This document shows positions 18,121 through 27,750 of a stretch of DNA of 64,000 nt, piece after piece. The notes beneath the pieces are model-generated. The model ran no database searches and was not told the DNA's origin. It saw nothing but the letters and a program-made list of their open reading frames with translations. The translations under genes and the position numbers were made by a program. The first letter of the stretch is position 1. Each line of letters opens with the position of its first letter. Source of the stretch: Neptunitalea lumnitzerae (GTDB taxonomy: Bacteria > Bacteroidota > Bacteroidia > Flavobacteriales > Flavobacteriaceae); the NCBI RefSeq assembly GCF_027924185.1, contig NZ_BRVO01000001.1:558001-622000 (forward strand), read 5' to 3'.

Positions 18121-19350
18121 ATGAAAAAATGGTCTAAAAGTACCTTTAGGGCACTTCAACATCCTAACTTCAGAATTTTTATTACCGGGCAAGCCATTTC
18201 TAGAATTGGTACCTGGATGGAGCGCACCGCGGTTAGCTGGGTTGTTTATGATGTTACCGACTCTAATTTTATGTTAGGTCTGGCAGCTTTTTGCTCTCAA
18301 TTTCCCATGTTTATATTTTCCTTATACGGAGGTATTTTATCTGATAGGTATAACCAGCATACCATAGTACTTATTACACAAATTGCCTCTTTGCTACAGG
18401 CTACTTTATTAGCCGTTTTAATATATACAAACAACTACCATATTTGGCATATTCTAGCATTGGTAACCCTTTTGGGAATTATTAATGCATTTGATGTACC
18501 CGCAAGGCAATCTTTAATGAACCGTTTGGTAACCAGCACTACCGACTTGCAAAACGCAGTAGCGCTCAATTCATCTATTGTAAATATTGCTCGTTTGGTA
18601 GGCCCTGCACTGGCTGGTATTATACTAAGTAAATTAGGGGCTAGCATTTGTTTTACCTTAAACGCGGTAAGTTATTTAGCCGTAATTATTTCTTTGTTTT
18701 TATTAAAACTGACACCTCATAAAATAAAAACCAAAACCCGAAGTAATTTAGATGAAATTAAAGATGGTATTAACTATTTAAAACTCAACAAACAATTAGG
18801 AATACTAACCATATACATTGGGTTTATAGCCTTATTGGTATCACCCTACATTACACTATTACCCGATTTTGCTAAAGATATGTTCCACGGAGATGCAGAA
18901 ACCTTTGGGTATATTACCAGCTGTATCGGGTTTGGTGCCTTTTTAGGGTCGTTATTTTTAGCTGCACAAAAAGAAACCAACAGGTTAACGCGTGTTTTAC
19001 TTGTCAATGCAGTTTTATTAGGCATTTCTTTAATGTTATTTGCTTACATGACCTATTTACCCATCGCATTATTATTAACCATCATAACTGGTTTTTCAGG
19101 GCTTACCCAATCTACCATTTGCCTTACTATAATACAAACAAAATCGGCCCCTGAAATGAGAGGCCGAATGATTAGTTTATTTGCTATGTCTTTATTTGGA
19201 ATGCTACCCTTGGGTGGTTTACTAGTAGGGCTAGTATCGCATGCTATAGGTAGTTCTCTAACGGTATTTTTAGAAGGTATTTCAGCCGTATTAATTGCAG
19301 CAATCTTTTATTTTATAAGAACAAAAAATAACACCCTTAGTCAATCATAG
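18121..19350 (+). CDS. Major facilitator superfamily transporter (MFS_3 / EntS-like)
   Basis: A 409-residue membrane protein with about twelve hydrophobic segments. The motif FRIFITGQAISRIGTWMERTA near residues 17-36 and GGILSDRYNQH between helices 2 and 3 are typical of the MFS_3 branch, related to EntS-like exporters. RQSLMNRLV and GLTQSTICLTIIQ also fit. It is probably a proton-driven exporter of a small molecule, substrate unknown. Its 3' end overlaps the end of the convergent tex gene by 14 bp, and no terminator lies between them. Confidence 0.82.
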   Translation: MKKWSKSTFRALQHPNFRIFITGQAISRIGTWMERTAVSWVVYDVTDSNFMLGLAAFCSQFPMFIFSLYGGILSDRYNQHTIVLITQIASLLQATLLAVLIYTNNYHIWHILALVTLLGIINAFDVPARQSLMNRLVTSTTDLQNAVALNSSIVNIARLVGPALAGIILSKLGASICFTLNAVSYLAVIISLFLLKLTPHKIKTKTRSNLDEIKDGINYLKLNKQLGILTIYIGFIALLVSPYITLLPDFAKDMFHGDAETFGYITSCIGFGAFLGSLFLAAQKETNRLTRVLLVNAVLLGISLMLFAYMTYLPIALLLTIITGFSGLTQSTICLTIIQTKSAPEMRGRMISLFAMSLFGMLPLGGLLVGLVSHAIGSSLTVFLEGISAVLIAAIFYFIRTKNNTLSQS

Positions 19351-21463
19351 AAAGTTGAATACGTTTTCTAGCCAAATCAACTTCAGTAATAGTTACCATC
19401 ACATGCTGGTGTAATTGCACTACTGAGTTTACATCTGAAATAAACTCAGTAGCCAGTTTAGAAATATGTACCAAACCACTTTCTTTAATACCTATATCTA
19501 CAAAACACCCAAAATTGGTAATGTTATTTACAATACCTGGTACTTTCATTCCTGCTTTCAGGTCATTAATAGTTTTAATATTCTTATCAAACTCAAAAAC
19601 CTTAGCCTTTTTTCTAGGGTCTAAGCCTGGTTTTTCTAATTCTGAGGCAATATCTGTTAAGGTTGGTAGTCCAACCTCATCAGTACAGTATTTGTTTAAA
19701 TTAAGCTGTTTAATAAGCTCTTTATTCCCTATCAATTGCAATACCGATACTTTATGGTCTTTCGCCATTTTCTCTACCAGATTATAACGCTCAGGGTGTA
19801 CCGCAGAATTATCTAACGGATGCTCAGGGTTTGTAATACGCAAAAAGGCCGCACTCTGTTCAAACGCTTTAGCTCCTAACCTACTTACCTTTAGTAACTC
19901 TTTCCTCGATTTTATACCGTTATTTTCAGTCCGATATTTTACAATATTTTCAGCTAACGAATTACCAATACCAGACACATAACTAAGCAATGGTGCACTG
20001 GCTGTATTTACATTAACCCCTACGGTATTTACACAGCTCATTACTACAGTATCTAATTCATCTTTTAGTTTGCTTTGGTCTACATCGTGCTGGTATTGCC
20101 CTACTCCAATAGACTTAGGGTCTATTTTTACCAATTCAGCCAATGGGTCTGCTAATCTTCTACCAATAGATACCGCACCACGTACCGTAACATCATAACT
20201 AGGAAATTCTGCTCTCGCAATTTTAGATGCCGAATATACCGAAGCACCACTTTCATTAACTACAAATACCTGAAGGTCTCTATCAAAAGCAATTTTTTTA
20301 ATAAATGCTTCCGTTTCTCTAGAAGCTGTACCATTACCAATGGCAATAGCTTCAATATCGTATGCATTTACCAAGCTTTTTATTTTTTTAATAGCCATAG
20401 CTGTCTCGCGCTGTGGCGGATGCGGATATATATTTTCGTTGTGTTTTAAATCGCCATTTTCATCTAAACACACCACTTTACAACCACTCTTATATCCAGG
20501 GTCTAACGCTAAAATTCGTTTTTCACCTAATGGTGCCCCTAACAGTAATTGACGTAAGTTAGAAGAAAACACCTTTATGGCAGCAGCATCTGCAATTTCT
20601 TTAGCTTCCTTTAAAACCTCATTAGAAATTGCAGGTTGCAACAGTCTTTTATAAGCATCTTCTATAGCTATAAAAACCTGGTTGGTACTACTCTCAACAT
20701 CTGTTTTAATAACTATATCATCAATAATATCTAGCGCTTCCTCTTTTTCTACATCTACCTTAAGTTTTACATAGCCTTCATTTACCGCTCTAAGCATTGC
20801 CAACAAACGGTGTGAAGGTGCTTTGTGCAAAGGCTCATCCCAATCAAAATACTGTTGGTATTTCTGTGCCTCTTCTTCGTCTTTCTTAGCTTTAACTACC
20901 TTGGCACTAATACTGGCTTTTCTACTAAACAGATTACGCACACGCTTTCTTACGTGCTCATTTTCATTAATCCATTCTGCCATAATATCTCTAGCCCCCT
21001 TTAAAGCTTCATCTACCGACGTTACTTCATCTGTAAGGTACTTTTCTGCAATAAAGTCTACATTATTCTCTTGCTGCTTCATAATAGCCTTAGCCAAGGG
21101 TTCTAAGCCTTTTTTCTTAGCTATAGCAGCACGGGTAGTACGTTGTTTCTTGTAGGGTAGGTATAAATCTTCTAATTGTATAAGCGTAGTAGCTTGTTCT
21201 ATTTTCTTCTTTAGCTCTGGGGTTAGTGCTTCTTGCTCTTCAATAGCTTTTAGTATGGTCTCTTTCCTTTTTTCAAGCTCTTCAAAAGCAGCTTTATATT
21301 TTGCAATATCGCCAATGGCAACCTCATCTAAATTACCTGTCATTTCTTTACGGTATCTAGAAATAAAAGGAATTGTACAATCTTCATTTAATAATTTCAG
21401 GGTATTGGTAACTCCTCTTTCTGGTAAATTAGTGTGTTGTAAAATATAAGATAAAATGGTCAT
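19337..21463 (-). CDS. tex: Tex family RNA-binding transcription accessory protein
   Basis: A 708-residue protein with the whole Tex architecture. The N-terminal helical region contains PFISRYRKEMTGNLDE (residues 33-48), followed by the YqgF-like fold (ILALDPGYKSGCKVVCLD and AIAIGNGTASRETEAF), the helix-hairpin-helix part (LSYVSGIGNSLAENIVKYR) and a C-terminal S1 RNA-binding domain from about residue 635. Tex binds nucleic acids and affects transcription and stress tolerance. The length is slightly below the usual 720-780. It is a single gene, with a TACTTTTG box 24 bp upstream. It converges on the MFS gene. Confidence 0.95.
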   Translation of the reverse strand: MTILSYILQHTNLPERGVTNTLKLLNEDCTIPFISRYRKEMTGNLDEVAIGDIAKYKAAFEELEKRKETILKAIEEQEALTPELKKKIEQATTLIQLEDLYLPYKKQRTTRAAIAKKKGLEPLAKAIMKQQENNVDFIAEKYLTDEVTSVDEALKGARDIMAEWINENEHVRKRVRNLFSRKASISAKVVKAKKDEEEAQKYQQYFDWDEPLHKAPSHRLLAMLRAVNEGYVKLKVDVEKEEALDIIDDIVIKTDVESSTNQVFIAIEDAYKRLLQPAISNEVLKEAKEIADAAAIKVFSSNLRQLLLGAPLGEKRILALDPGYKSGCKVVCLDENGDLKHNENIYPHPPQRETAMAIKKIKSLVNAYDIEAIAIGNGTASRETEAFIKKIAFDRDLQVFVVNESGASVYSASKIARAEFPSYDVTVRGAVSIGRRLADPLAELVKIDPKSIGVGQYQHDVDQSKLKDELDTVVMSCVNTVGVNVNTASAPLLSYVSGIGNSLAENIVKYRTENNGIKSRKELLKVSRLGAKAFEQSAAFLRITNPEHPLDNSAVHPERYNLVEKMAKDHKVSVLQLIGNKELIKQLNLNKYCTDEVGLPTLTDIASELEKPGLDPRKKAKVFEFDKNIKTINDLKAGMKVPGIVNNITNFGCFVDIGIKESGLVHISKLATEFISDVNSVVQLHQHVMVTITEVDLARKRIQLSMID

Positions 21464-21486
21464 CTGCTTCTAATAATTTATTTTTT

Positions 21487-21494
21487 CAAAAGTA
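21487..21494 (-). promoter_or_regulatory. -7 box of tex
   Basis: The minus strand reads TACTTTTG, 24 bp before the tex start at 21463. No clear TTG was found at the -33 distance, so support is the -7 match and position only. The DUF4837 terminator hairpin lies directly upstream. Confidence 0.45.
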
Positions 21495-21516
21495 ACTTTT
21501 TAGTTGGTATCCATAA

Positions 21517-21545
21517 AAAAATCCCACCAAAATGGCAGGATTTTT
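21517..21545 (-). terminator. Terminator after the MltD-DUF4837 operon
   Basis: An imperfect hairpin with outer stem AAATCC/GGATTT, inner CCA/TGG and a two-base internal mismatch lies 22 bp after the DUF4837 stop. On the minus strand it is followed by a T-run, consistent with intrinsic termination of the operon before the tex promoter. Confidence 0.65.
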
Positions 21546-21566
21546 ATTGTTCTTATATAGCTGAAC

Positions 21567-22634
21567 TTATTTCTTATCTAACCCATATTTTTTAAGGTCA
21601 AAATCGGCATCTTCTTTAAACTTAATAGATTTCACGATGGCTTCTAATTCAAACATATAATCGCGCTTGTCTATAGAAGGTGCAAAAACAAAACCATCTA
21701 TAACAATATAACGGTTGTTAGCTTCGTCTGCAATCATATAGTTTACATACGGGCCACCCATAATAAAGTTCTTCATTTCCCATAACCCTCTGCTTTCAAC
21801 CGCTTCTCTACCATCTATGGTAAGTGTTTTAATACTAGGGGCAAAACCTTTCTCTGTAATCATATACATAGTTTCAGGGTTTCTACCTGGCACATGTGCC
21901 TTCCCAATAGAATCTCTCATACTTACAATAAAATCAGATAACTGACCGTCTACCGGTGTTGGTAAAGAATCTGCAATCATTTTACTTTTTACTGCTTCAC
22001 CTTTTGGTACACTATCAAACGGTACTTCATATACCAACAGTCCGCCTTCATATTTCTGAATTTGTCTTCTTATCCAGAAAAACTTATCCTTTTGTGTTGT
22101 AATGATGTAGGTTGTTGGCAATTTTAAGGTTATTCCAAACTCATTTAATAATGCCTTTTCTTTAGATTCTGAAGTAATCATACGCTCTTGAGCTTCTAAA
22201 ACTTCATGATCTCTAAAGTTTTCAATCATTTTAGGAGCGTTGATATCTAAAAGTTCTAATATCTTTTCTTCTGAATTTCCTTTAATAATAGCCACTTGCT
22301 GTGGTTCTGCATATAAATCTTCTGAGATACCTGCAGCATCTTCATCTGCTTTCTGAATAATCAATAGATTTCTACTGTACTTTGTATCTGCAAAAATAGA
22401 AGGTGGTATTTGTTTGATAGAAAACATAGGCTCTTCTACAGATAAGCCTTCAACCGGTGCAGCAAAGTAAGACCTAATCTTATCGCCCACTTTACCATTC
22501 CACATATCGTTACTCACCACAACATACAACGAGTTAACGGCCCCTGTAGATGCTCTTTTATAATCTTCTTCTTTGGTAGTTTTACAAGCTTGCAAAACCA
22601 TCATTGCAACAACGAAAAAAAAGATTTTTTTCAT
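21567..22634 (-). CDS. DUF4837-family lipoprotein
   Basis: A 355-residue predicted lipoprotein: the signal peptide MKKIFFFVVAMMVLQAC ends in a lipobox with C17. The rest is soluble and matches the Bacteroidota family DUF4837, with WIRRQIQKYEGGLLVYEVP in the centre and GGPYVNYMIADEANNRYIV near residue 295. Function is unknown. It follows the MltD-like gene by 22 bp with a shared terminator, so a role near peptidoglycan or the outer membrane is an inference from context. Confidence 0.85.
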   Translation of the reverse strand: MKKIFFFVVAMMVLQACKTTKEEDYKRASTGAVNSLYVVVSNDMWNGKVGDKIRSYFAAPVEGLSVEEPMFSIKQIPPSIFADTKYSRNLLIIQKADEDAAGISEDLYAEPQQVAIIKGNSEEKILELLDINAPKMIENFRDHEVLEAQERMITSESKEKALLNEFGITLKLPTTYIITTQKDKFFWIRRQIQKYEGGLLVYEVPFDSVPKGEAVKSKMIADSLPTPVDGQLSDFIVSMRDSIGKAHVPGRNPETMYMITEKGFAPSIKTLTIDGREAVESRGLWEMKNFIMGGPYVNYMIADEANNRYIVIDGFVFAPSIDKRDYMFELEAIVKSIKFKEDADFDLKKYGLDKK

Positions 22635-22656
22635 CTCTTTAGTTTAAATTTTTAGT

Positions 22657-24234
22657 CTAACAATCGCACAATTTCAATTTTGTGCCTAATTTTAAATTAG
22701 TACTGCTAATATCGTTCCAAAGTTTAATTTGTTCTATAGTAATTCCAGGATATTTTTTTGAAATGCTCCAAAGGGAATCTCCTTCTTGAACTATATGGTA
22801 CTTTGCATTAGCAGTATTTGTTGTGTTCTGCTTTTTTGTTTTGGTTGTTTTACTAGCGGTTTTCTTAGGTATACTTCTAGGGTATATAACAAGCTTTTGG
22901 CCTATTCTAATATTATTATTTCGTAAGCCATTCCATCTTTTAATACTACTAACCCTAACTTTATAACGTTGTGCAATTTTACCCAATACATCGCCAGAAC
23001 GCACTCTGTATACAATTTTGGTATCGTTATTAAAAAACTGTGGTAACGGCTTTTCTCTTTTAGCTTCTTCTGCTTTTACATACGCATATATACTATCCTC
23101 GTTAGCTACAAATAAGCCTATTTTATCTTTAGGTAGGCGTAGCGTATAGTTTTTATCTTTTATAAACGGAATGATATCTAGCTTATAGGCAGGGTTAAAA
23201 AACTGTATCTCTTCCATTTCAATGCCTGTTAGTTCAGAAATCTGATCAAAACTAATAGTATTCTTTACATGAATAGTATCTGTTTGAAAATATGGAAAAA
23301 CAGTTCTTTTAGGTTTAAAACCATGTTCTTCAGCATATTCAAAAACATACATAGTAGCTAAGAATAAAGGAACATACCCAGCTGTTTCACGTGGAAGATA
23401 AGGTCTTAAATTCCAATAATTTTGGTACCCTCCAGATCTTCTAATGGCTTTGGTTACATTACCCGGACCTGAATTATACGCTGCTAGTGCTAAATCCCAA
23501 TCACCAAAAATAGCGTATAATCTAGCTAAAAACTGTGATGCTGCTTCAGTAGAACGCATTGGGTCTGAACGCTCATCTACATAACTACTAACATCTAAGT
23601 TATACATTTTTCCTGTTTGGTACATAAACTGCCACAAACCTGTTGCCCCTACTCTAGATTTTGCCTTCGGATTAAAAGCTGATTCTACAATAGCAAGGTA
23701 TTTTATCTCTAAAGGTAAATCGTATTTATCTAATTTCTCTTCAAATATAGGAAAGTAGTAATCGCTCATACTCATTAAGCGGGTTAAGCTTTCTCTTCTA
23801 TTTTTAAGAAACGAGTTAATTATGCGCTCCAGCTCTTGATTGTATGAAATATTGAAAGGTGTTCTTTGGTTAAGTGCTGCCAATCTAGCTTTCAACGTAT
23901 CCGTATTGATTTCCTTATATTCTAACTCCTCTTCTAATGTTCCTTCTGTTACGTCGGCATACATTTCGTTATACAAATCAGAATTGTATAACTCTTTCAT
24001 CCATAAGGTATCTAACTGGTAAGCAATTTCAATATCTTCTAAATTATATTTTCCGTTAATTCTCGGAAAAAAATCGGTTTTCTTTTTATCAAGGGTATCT
24101 ATTTCTACAGACATTCCTGCCTCCTTTTCAAGAATAATTATAGAATCTGCCTTGCTTTCGCTCCTTTTATCAGCATCTTGAGCATACATTGCAACCGACA
24201 AAAAAATCATACTAAACGCACAAAAAACTTTCAT
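22657..24234 (-). CDS. MltD-like lytic transglycosylase with LysM repeats
   Basis: A 525-residue secreted cell-wall enzyme. The signal peptide is about residues 1-18. The SLT domain spans about 160-290, with the catalytic E184 in YLAIVESAFNPKA and the motifs GATGLWQFM and LALAAYNSGPGNV. Two clear LysM repeats bind peptidoglycan near 403-450 (YRVRSGDVLGKIAQRYKV) and 478-525 (YHIVQEGDSLWSISKKYPG). The segment around 330-370 may be a degenerate third one. It cleaves glycan strands to 1,6-anhydro-MurNAc ends. It is in an operon with DUF4837. Codons for LPRET (23383-23398) contain a 15/16 match to parS. Confidence 0.92.
   Translation of the reverse strand: MKVFCAFSMIFLSVAMYAQDADKRSESKADSIIILEKEAGMSVEIDTLDKKKTDFFPRINGKYNLEDIEIAYQLDTLWMKELYNSDLYNEMYADVTEGTLEEELEYKEINTDTLKARLAALNQRTPFNISYNQELERIINSFLKNRRESLTRLMSMSDYYFPIFEEKLDKYDLPLEIKYLAIVESAFNPKAKSRVGATGLWQFMYQTGKMYNLDVSSYVDERSDPMRSTEAASQFLARLYAIFGDWDLALAAYNSGPGNVTKAIRRSGGYQNYWNLRPYLPRETAGYVPLFLATMYVFEYAEEHGFKPKRTVFPYFQTDTIHVKNTISFDQISELTGIEMEEIQFFNPAYKLDIIPFIKDKNYTLRLPKDKIGLFVANEDSIYAYVKAEEAKREKPLPQFFNNDTKIVYRVRSGDVLGKIAQRYKVRVSSIKRWNGLRNNNIRIGQKLVIYPRSIPKKTASKTTKTKKQNTTNTANAKYHIVQEGDSLWSISKKYPGITIEQIKLWNDISSTNLKLGTKLKLCDC
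23383..23398. other. parS-like site (15/16) within MltD-like gene
   Basis: TGTTTCACGTGGAAGA matches TGTTNCACGTGNAACA except at position 15. The site is inside a coding region and reads LPRET on the minus strand, so chance is not excluded. It is 13.7 kb from the main cluster. Confidence 0.45.
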
Positions 24235-24325
24235 ATATCCACTAATTTTTCAGGATGATTTCTATTCAATTTTCCAAAAATCGTATTTTTTCGTTACAAT
24301 TTTAACTCTAAGCTGTTAAAAATGA

Positions 24326-24352
24326 AAAAACCTTGCTATTCGCAAGGTTTTT
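24326..24352 (-). terminator. Terminator of pgk
   Basis: A perfect 11 bp stem, AAAAACCTTGC with GCAAGGTTTTT, and a five-base loop lies 31 bp after the pgk stop. On the minus strand the last stem bases form the T-run. Confidence 0.85.
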
Positions 24353-24382
24353 CATATTCTATTTTATGTATTTAAATACAGC

Positions 24383-25570
24383 TTACGCTAAGATAGCAGC
24401 AATACCAGGTAATGTTTTACCCTCTAAGCTTTCTAACATTGCTCCACCACCAGTAGATACATAACTTACTTTATCTTCAAATCCAAACTGTTTTACAGCA
24501 GCAACAGAATCTCCACCACCAACTAAAGAGAAAGCACCTCCTTTAGTAGCTTCGTCAATAAAGTTACCTACAGCAATAGTACCTTTTGCAAAAGTTTCCA
24601 TTTCAAAAACTCCTACAGGTCCATTCCATAAAATAGTTTTAGACTCTAAAATTACTTTTTTGAAAATCTCTAAAGTTTCTGGTCCTGCATCTAAACCTTC
24701 CCATCCATCAGGAATTGCATTTACAGGTGATACTTGTGTATTGGCATCATTTTTAAAATCGTCTGCAGCTACAACATCAACAGGAATATATACTTTAACT
24801 CCTTTAGCTTCTGCTTGTTTTAAAATATCTAAAGCAAGTTCTTGCTTATCATCTTCACAGATAGAATTACCAACACTACCACCTTGTGCTTTCACAAATG
24901 TGTAGGTCATACCTCCACCAATAATTAAGTTATCTACTTTATCTAAAATATTTTCGATAATGGTAATTTTAGAAGATACTTTAGAACCACCTAAGATAGC
25001 TGTAACAGGTTTTTCACCGCTAGCCATTACCTTATCAATAGCTTCAATTTCTTTTGCTAATAAATACCCAAAACATTTGCTTTCTGGGAAAAACTTAGCA
25101 ACAATAGTAGTAGATGCGTGTGCTCTGTGTGCAGTACCAAAAGCATCGTTTACATAGATATCACCTAATTTCGATAATTTTTCAGCAAAATCTTCGTCTC
25201 CTTTAGTTTCTTCACCATAATAACGAAGGTTTTCAAGTAATAAAACTTCTCCCGCTTTTAAATCGGCAACAGCAGCTTCTACTTTTTCACCCACACAATC
25301 TGCTACAAACTTCACTTCTACTCCTAAAATTTCTGAAGCTTTTGCTACAATATGCTTTAAAGAAAATTCATCCTGAAATCCTTTTGGTCTTCCTAAGTGA
25401 CTCATTAAAACAGCACTACCACCATCTTCTAATATTTTTACAATAGTTGGTTTAGCAGCTTCAATACGCGTAGTATCCGTTACATTAAAATCTGCATCTA
25501 ACGGTACGTTAAAGTCAACTCTAATTAATGCTTTTTTATTCTCAAAATTAAAATCGTCGATTGTTTTCAT
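24383..25570 (-). CDS. pgk: Phosphoglycerate kinase
   Basis: A 395-residue glycolytic enzyme transferring phosphate between 1,3-bisphosphoglycerate and ADP. Signatures are the substrate-binding RVDFNVPLD at residues 17-25, SHLGRPKG near 59, [12 protein letters not shown], and the nucleotide-site [13 protein letters not shown] near 350. The length is normal. It is monocistronic: a TACTTTTG box is 32 bp upstream and a strong terminator follows. It diverges from holB. Confidence 0.97.
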   Translation of the reverse strand: MKTIDDFNFENKKALIRVDFNVPLDADFNVTDTTRIEAAKPTIVKILEDGGSAVLMSHLGRPKGFQDEFSLKHIVAKASEILGVEVKFVADCVGEKVEAAVADLKAGEVLLLENLRYYGEETKGDEDFAEKLSKLGDIYVNDAFGTAHRAHASTTIVAKFFPESKCFGYLLAKEIEAIDKVMASGEKPVTAILGGSKVSSKITIIENILDKVDNLIIGGGMTYTFVKAQGGSVGNSICEDDKQELALDILKQAEAKGVKVYIPVDVVAADDFKNDANTQVSPVNAIPDGWEGLDAGPETLEIFKKVILESKTILWNGPVGVFEMETFAKGTIAVGNFIDEATKGGAFSLVGGGDSVAAVKQFGFEDKVSYVSTGGGAMLESLEGKTLPGIAAILA

Positions 25571-25601
25571 ATTATGGATGTTATCTCGTAGTTAATATAA
25601 A

Positions 25602-25609
25602 CAAAAGTA
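25602..25609 (-). promoter_or_regulatory. -7 box of pgk
   Basis: The minus strand reads TACTTTTG, 32 bp before the pgk ATG. No convincing TTG at the -33 position was seen. Confidence 0.45.
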
Positions 25610-25677
25610 ACTAATATTAATTAGCCTTTACATGATATAGAGCAGAAATTATTAAAAACTTACTATTTTAAAACAAC

Positions 25678-25685
25678 TATCTTTG
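25678..25685 (+). promoter_or_regulatory. -7 box of holB, implies leaderless mRNA
   Basis: TATCTTTG matches TAnnTTTG and ends 3 bp before the ATG at 25689. With a start point about 4-7 bp past the box, transcription would begin at the start codon. Confidence 0.5.
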
Positions 25686-25688
25686 TGC

Positions 25689-26840
25689 ATGCTTTTTTCA
25701 AGAATATTAGGTCAGCAACATATCAAAAATCACTTAACCGTAAGTGCCGATAGCGGAAGAATACCTCATGCTCAATTATTTGTAGGCCCAGAAGGTTCTG
25801 GTACCTTACCCATGGCTATTGCTTATGCGCAATACATACTTTGCAAAAATACTGATGGTGAAAATACGGGTGGTAACGAAAGTTGTAATATTAAGTTTGA
25901 ACATTTATCGCATCCCGATTTACATTTTGCTTTTCCGGTTGCTACTAACGACAAGGTGAAGAAACACCCTGTGAGTAGTCATTTTATGGAAGAATGGAGA
26001 ACCTTTATAAATGAGCAAGCTTACGGAAATGCGTTTGACTGGTTTCAGTTATTGGGTATTGAAAACAAACAAGGTCTTATAGGGGTTGATGAAGCTACAG
26101 ATATTGTAAAATCTTTAAGCTTAAAATCTTACGAAGGAGGCTATAAGATTATGATTATTTGGATGGCCGACCGTATGAACACTGCCGCCGCTAATAAACT
26201 GCTGAAATTAATAGAAGAGCCCCCTCAAAAAACTATCTTTTTATTAGTTGCTGAAAAAGAAGAACAAATTATACAAACCATACGTTCCAGATGCCAAATT
26301 TTACACTTTCCTCCGTTAACGGAAGAGGTGGTTAAACAAGGGCTAGTTTCACGTGGAATTTTAGCAGCCGATGCTGCTAAAATTGCGCACCAAGCTCAAG
26401 GAAATTATAACAAAGCAATTGATTTATCATTAAAAGATTCTGAAGATATTGTTTTTGAAAGATGGTTTGTTTTTTGGGTACGAAGTGCCTTTAAGGCCAA
26501 AGGGAATAAAGCTGTGATTAACGACCTTATTATGTGGAGTGAAGAAATTGCCGCTACGGGAAGAGAAACCCAAAAGCAATTTTTAAACTTTTGTATGGAA
26601 GTTTTTAGGCAGGCATTATTACTGAATTACCAAACCCAAGAGTTGGTGTATTTAGATATGAAGGTAGAAGGTTTTCATTTAGAAAAATTTGCACCTTTTG
26701 TACATAGTGGCAACATTATGGAAATTACAAAAGAGTTAGAAGATGCCTTGTACCACGTAGAAAGAAATGGAAATGCAAAGATTATTTTTACCGATTTATC
26801 TATAAAACTAACGCGTTACTTACACAAAAAAGAAGCTTAA
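25689..26840 (+). CDS. holB: DNA polymerase III subunit delta' (HolB)
   Basis: A 383-residue AAA+ clamp-loader subunit. I chose the ATG at 25689 (MLFSRILGQQHIKNHL); a TTG two codons earlier is open but unlikely. The nucleotide loop is GPEGSGT near residues 35-41, with threonine in place of the usual lysine, so it probably does not hydrolyse ATP, as known for delta'. The zinc module is reduced to two cysteines, C53 and C67. The sensor region is ANKLLKLIEEPPQKTIFLL and SRC appears as IRSRCQILHF. The gene diverges from pgk and ends at a shared terminator with the DUF4249 gene. Confidence 0.88.
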   Translation: MLFSRILGQQHIKNHLTVSADSGRIPHAQLFVGPEGSGTLPMAIAYAQYILCKNTDGENTGGNESCNIKFEHLSHPDLHFAFPVATNDKVKKHPVSSHFMEEWRTFINEQAYGNAFDWFQLLGIENKQGLIGVDEATDIVKSLSLKSYEGGYKIMIIWMADRMNTAAANKLLKLIEEPPQKTIFLLVAEKEEQIIQTIRSRCQILHFPPLTEEVVKQGLVSRGILAADAAKIAHQAQGNYNKAIDLSLKDSEDIVFERWFVFWVRSAFKAKGNKAVINDLIMWSEEIAATGRETQKQFLNFCMEVFRQALLLNYQTQELVYLDMKVEGFHLEKFAPFVHSGNIMEITKELEDALYHVERNGNAKIIFTDLSIKLTRYLHKKEA

Positions 26841-26842
26841 AA

Positions 26843-26876
26843 AAAGCCGTCTACATTTAATAGACGGCCATATATT
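26843..26876. terminator. Bidirectional terminator between holB and DUF4249 gene
   Basis: The stem GCCGTCTA/TAGACGGC (26846-26853 with 26861-26868) has a seven-base loop. An A-run on the left and AT-rich DNA with a T-run on the right flank it, so it can serve both convergent genes. The minus-strand T-run is stronger. Confidence 0.85.
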
Positions 26877-26877
26877 T

Positions 26878-27750
26878 TTAAAGCACTGTATAGGTTATTT
26901 TATGTACTTGGGTAGTTCTAAAATATCCGTAGGCATCTTTACCACCAGATATATTTTTGCAATTACCCTGTAATGCCACTGGAATAGAAGCAAACGGATT
27001 GCCGGTAGCCTCAGATTGGTTTAAGAGAATCATCATGTAATTAAAGTAATTCTCTGTAATACTATACAAATATATATCTACTACATCACCCGGTTGCAGC
27101 GGTTCTATATCATCATCATCGTCATCACTAATTTCATAAAAATCATTTATTAGATTTCCATTTACAAACTCATCAGAAAAAGTTTCTATACTATTTAATA
27201 AATCACCATGGCGATAGAACTTTTCCAGATAAAAGTTTTCTAGTGTAGCATCATCCTGAATGTAAAAATTAATCTCTATCAAATCCGAATCAAAACCACC
27301 CATAGTAGACTGCCCGTAATATTCAATTAAACTTCCTGGTAAAAATGTATCGCTACCCTCATAAGTTTCTCCATCATATTCCACGTGAAGCGTAAAGGTT
27401 TGGTTTTCTACCGGTTCAAAAGTATTGGTATAATAGGTTCCATCATTTTGGTCTTGAAAAATATAGGTTTCTCCTGTACTATCATTAGTTACTACTACAG
27501 AAGCTCCGGTTACGTTAGTTACTTCATCTTGAGAAAAATACGGAGTAGACATACTCAAAGTAATGGTTTGTTCACTTCCATCTAAGGTGCCGTTTTCATC
27601 AATAGACCAATCTAACGATCCTTCAATTACCAAATTAGGTGTTTCATCTTCTAGTTCTACATCTACAACATCGGTACAAGAACTCACTAATACCATTGCA
27701 AATACAGTATATAACCAAGGTTTTATATATAAATTTTTCATAGCCTTCAT
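26878..27750 (-). CDS. DUF4249-family lipoprotein
   Basis: A 290-residue predicted lipoprotein whose signal ends in the lipobox VSSC (C26). It matches the Bacteroidota family DUF4249: an immunoglobulin-like start (ETPNLVIEGSLDW), an acidic loop with a run of aspartates near residue 210, and a C-terminal GNCKNISGGKDAYGYF. These lipoproteins occur next to TonB-dependent receptors, and may act as surface partners of the receptor. Here the start overlaps the receptor's stop by 1 bp, so they are one operon. The ligand is unknown. Confidence 0.85.
   Translation of the reverse strand: MKAMKNLYIKPWLYTVFAMVLVSSCTDVVDVELEDETPNLVIEGSLDWSIDENGTLDGSEQTITLSMSTPYFSQDEVTNVTGASVVVTNDSTGETYIFQDQNDGTYYTNTFEPVENQTFTLHVEYDGETYEGSDTFLPGSLIEYYGQSTMGGFDSDLIEINFYIQDDATLENFYLEKFYRHGDLLNSIETFSDEFVNGNLINDFYEISDDDDDDIEPLQPGDVVDIYLYSITENYFNYMMILLNQSEATGNPFASIPVALQGNCKNISGGKDAYGYFRTTQVHKITYTVL

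Noticed and set aside
26345-26360. CACGTG site in holB as parS
   Set aside because: 13 of 16 and coding.
27377-27392. CACGTG site in DUF4249 gene as parS
   Set aside because: 13 of 16 and coding.
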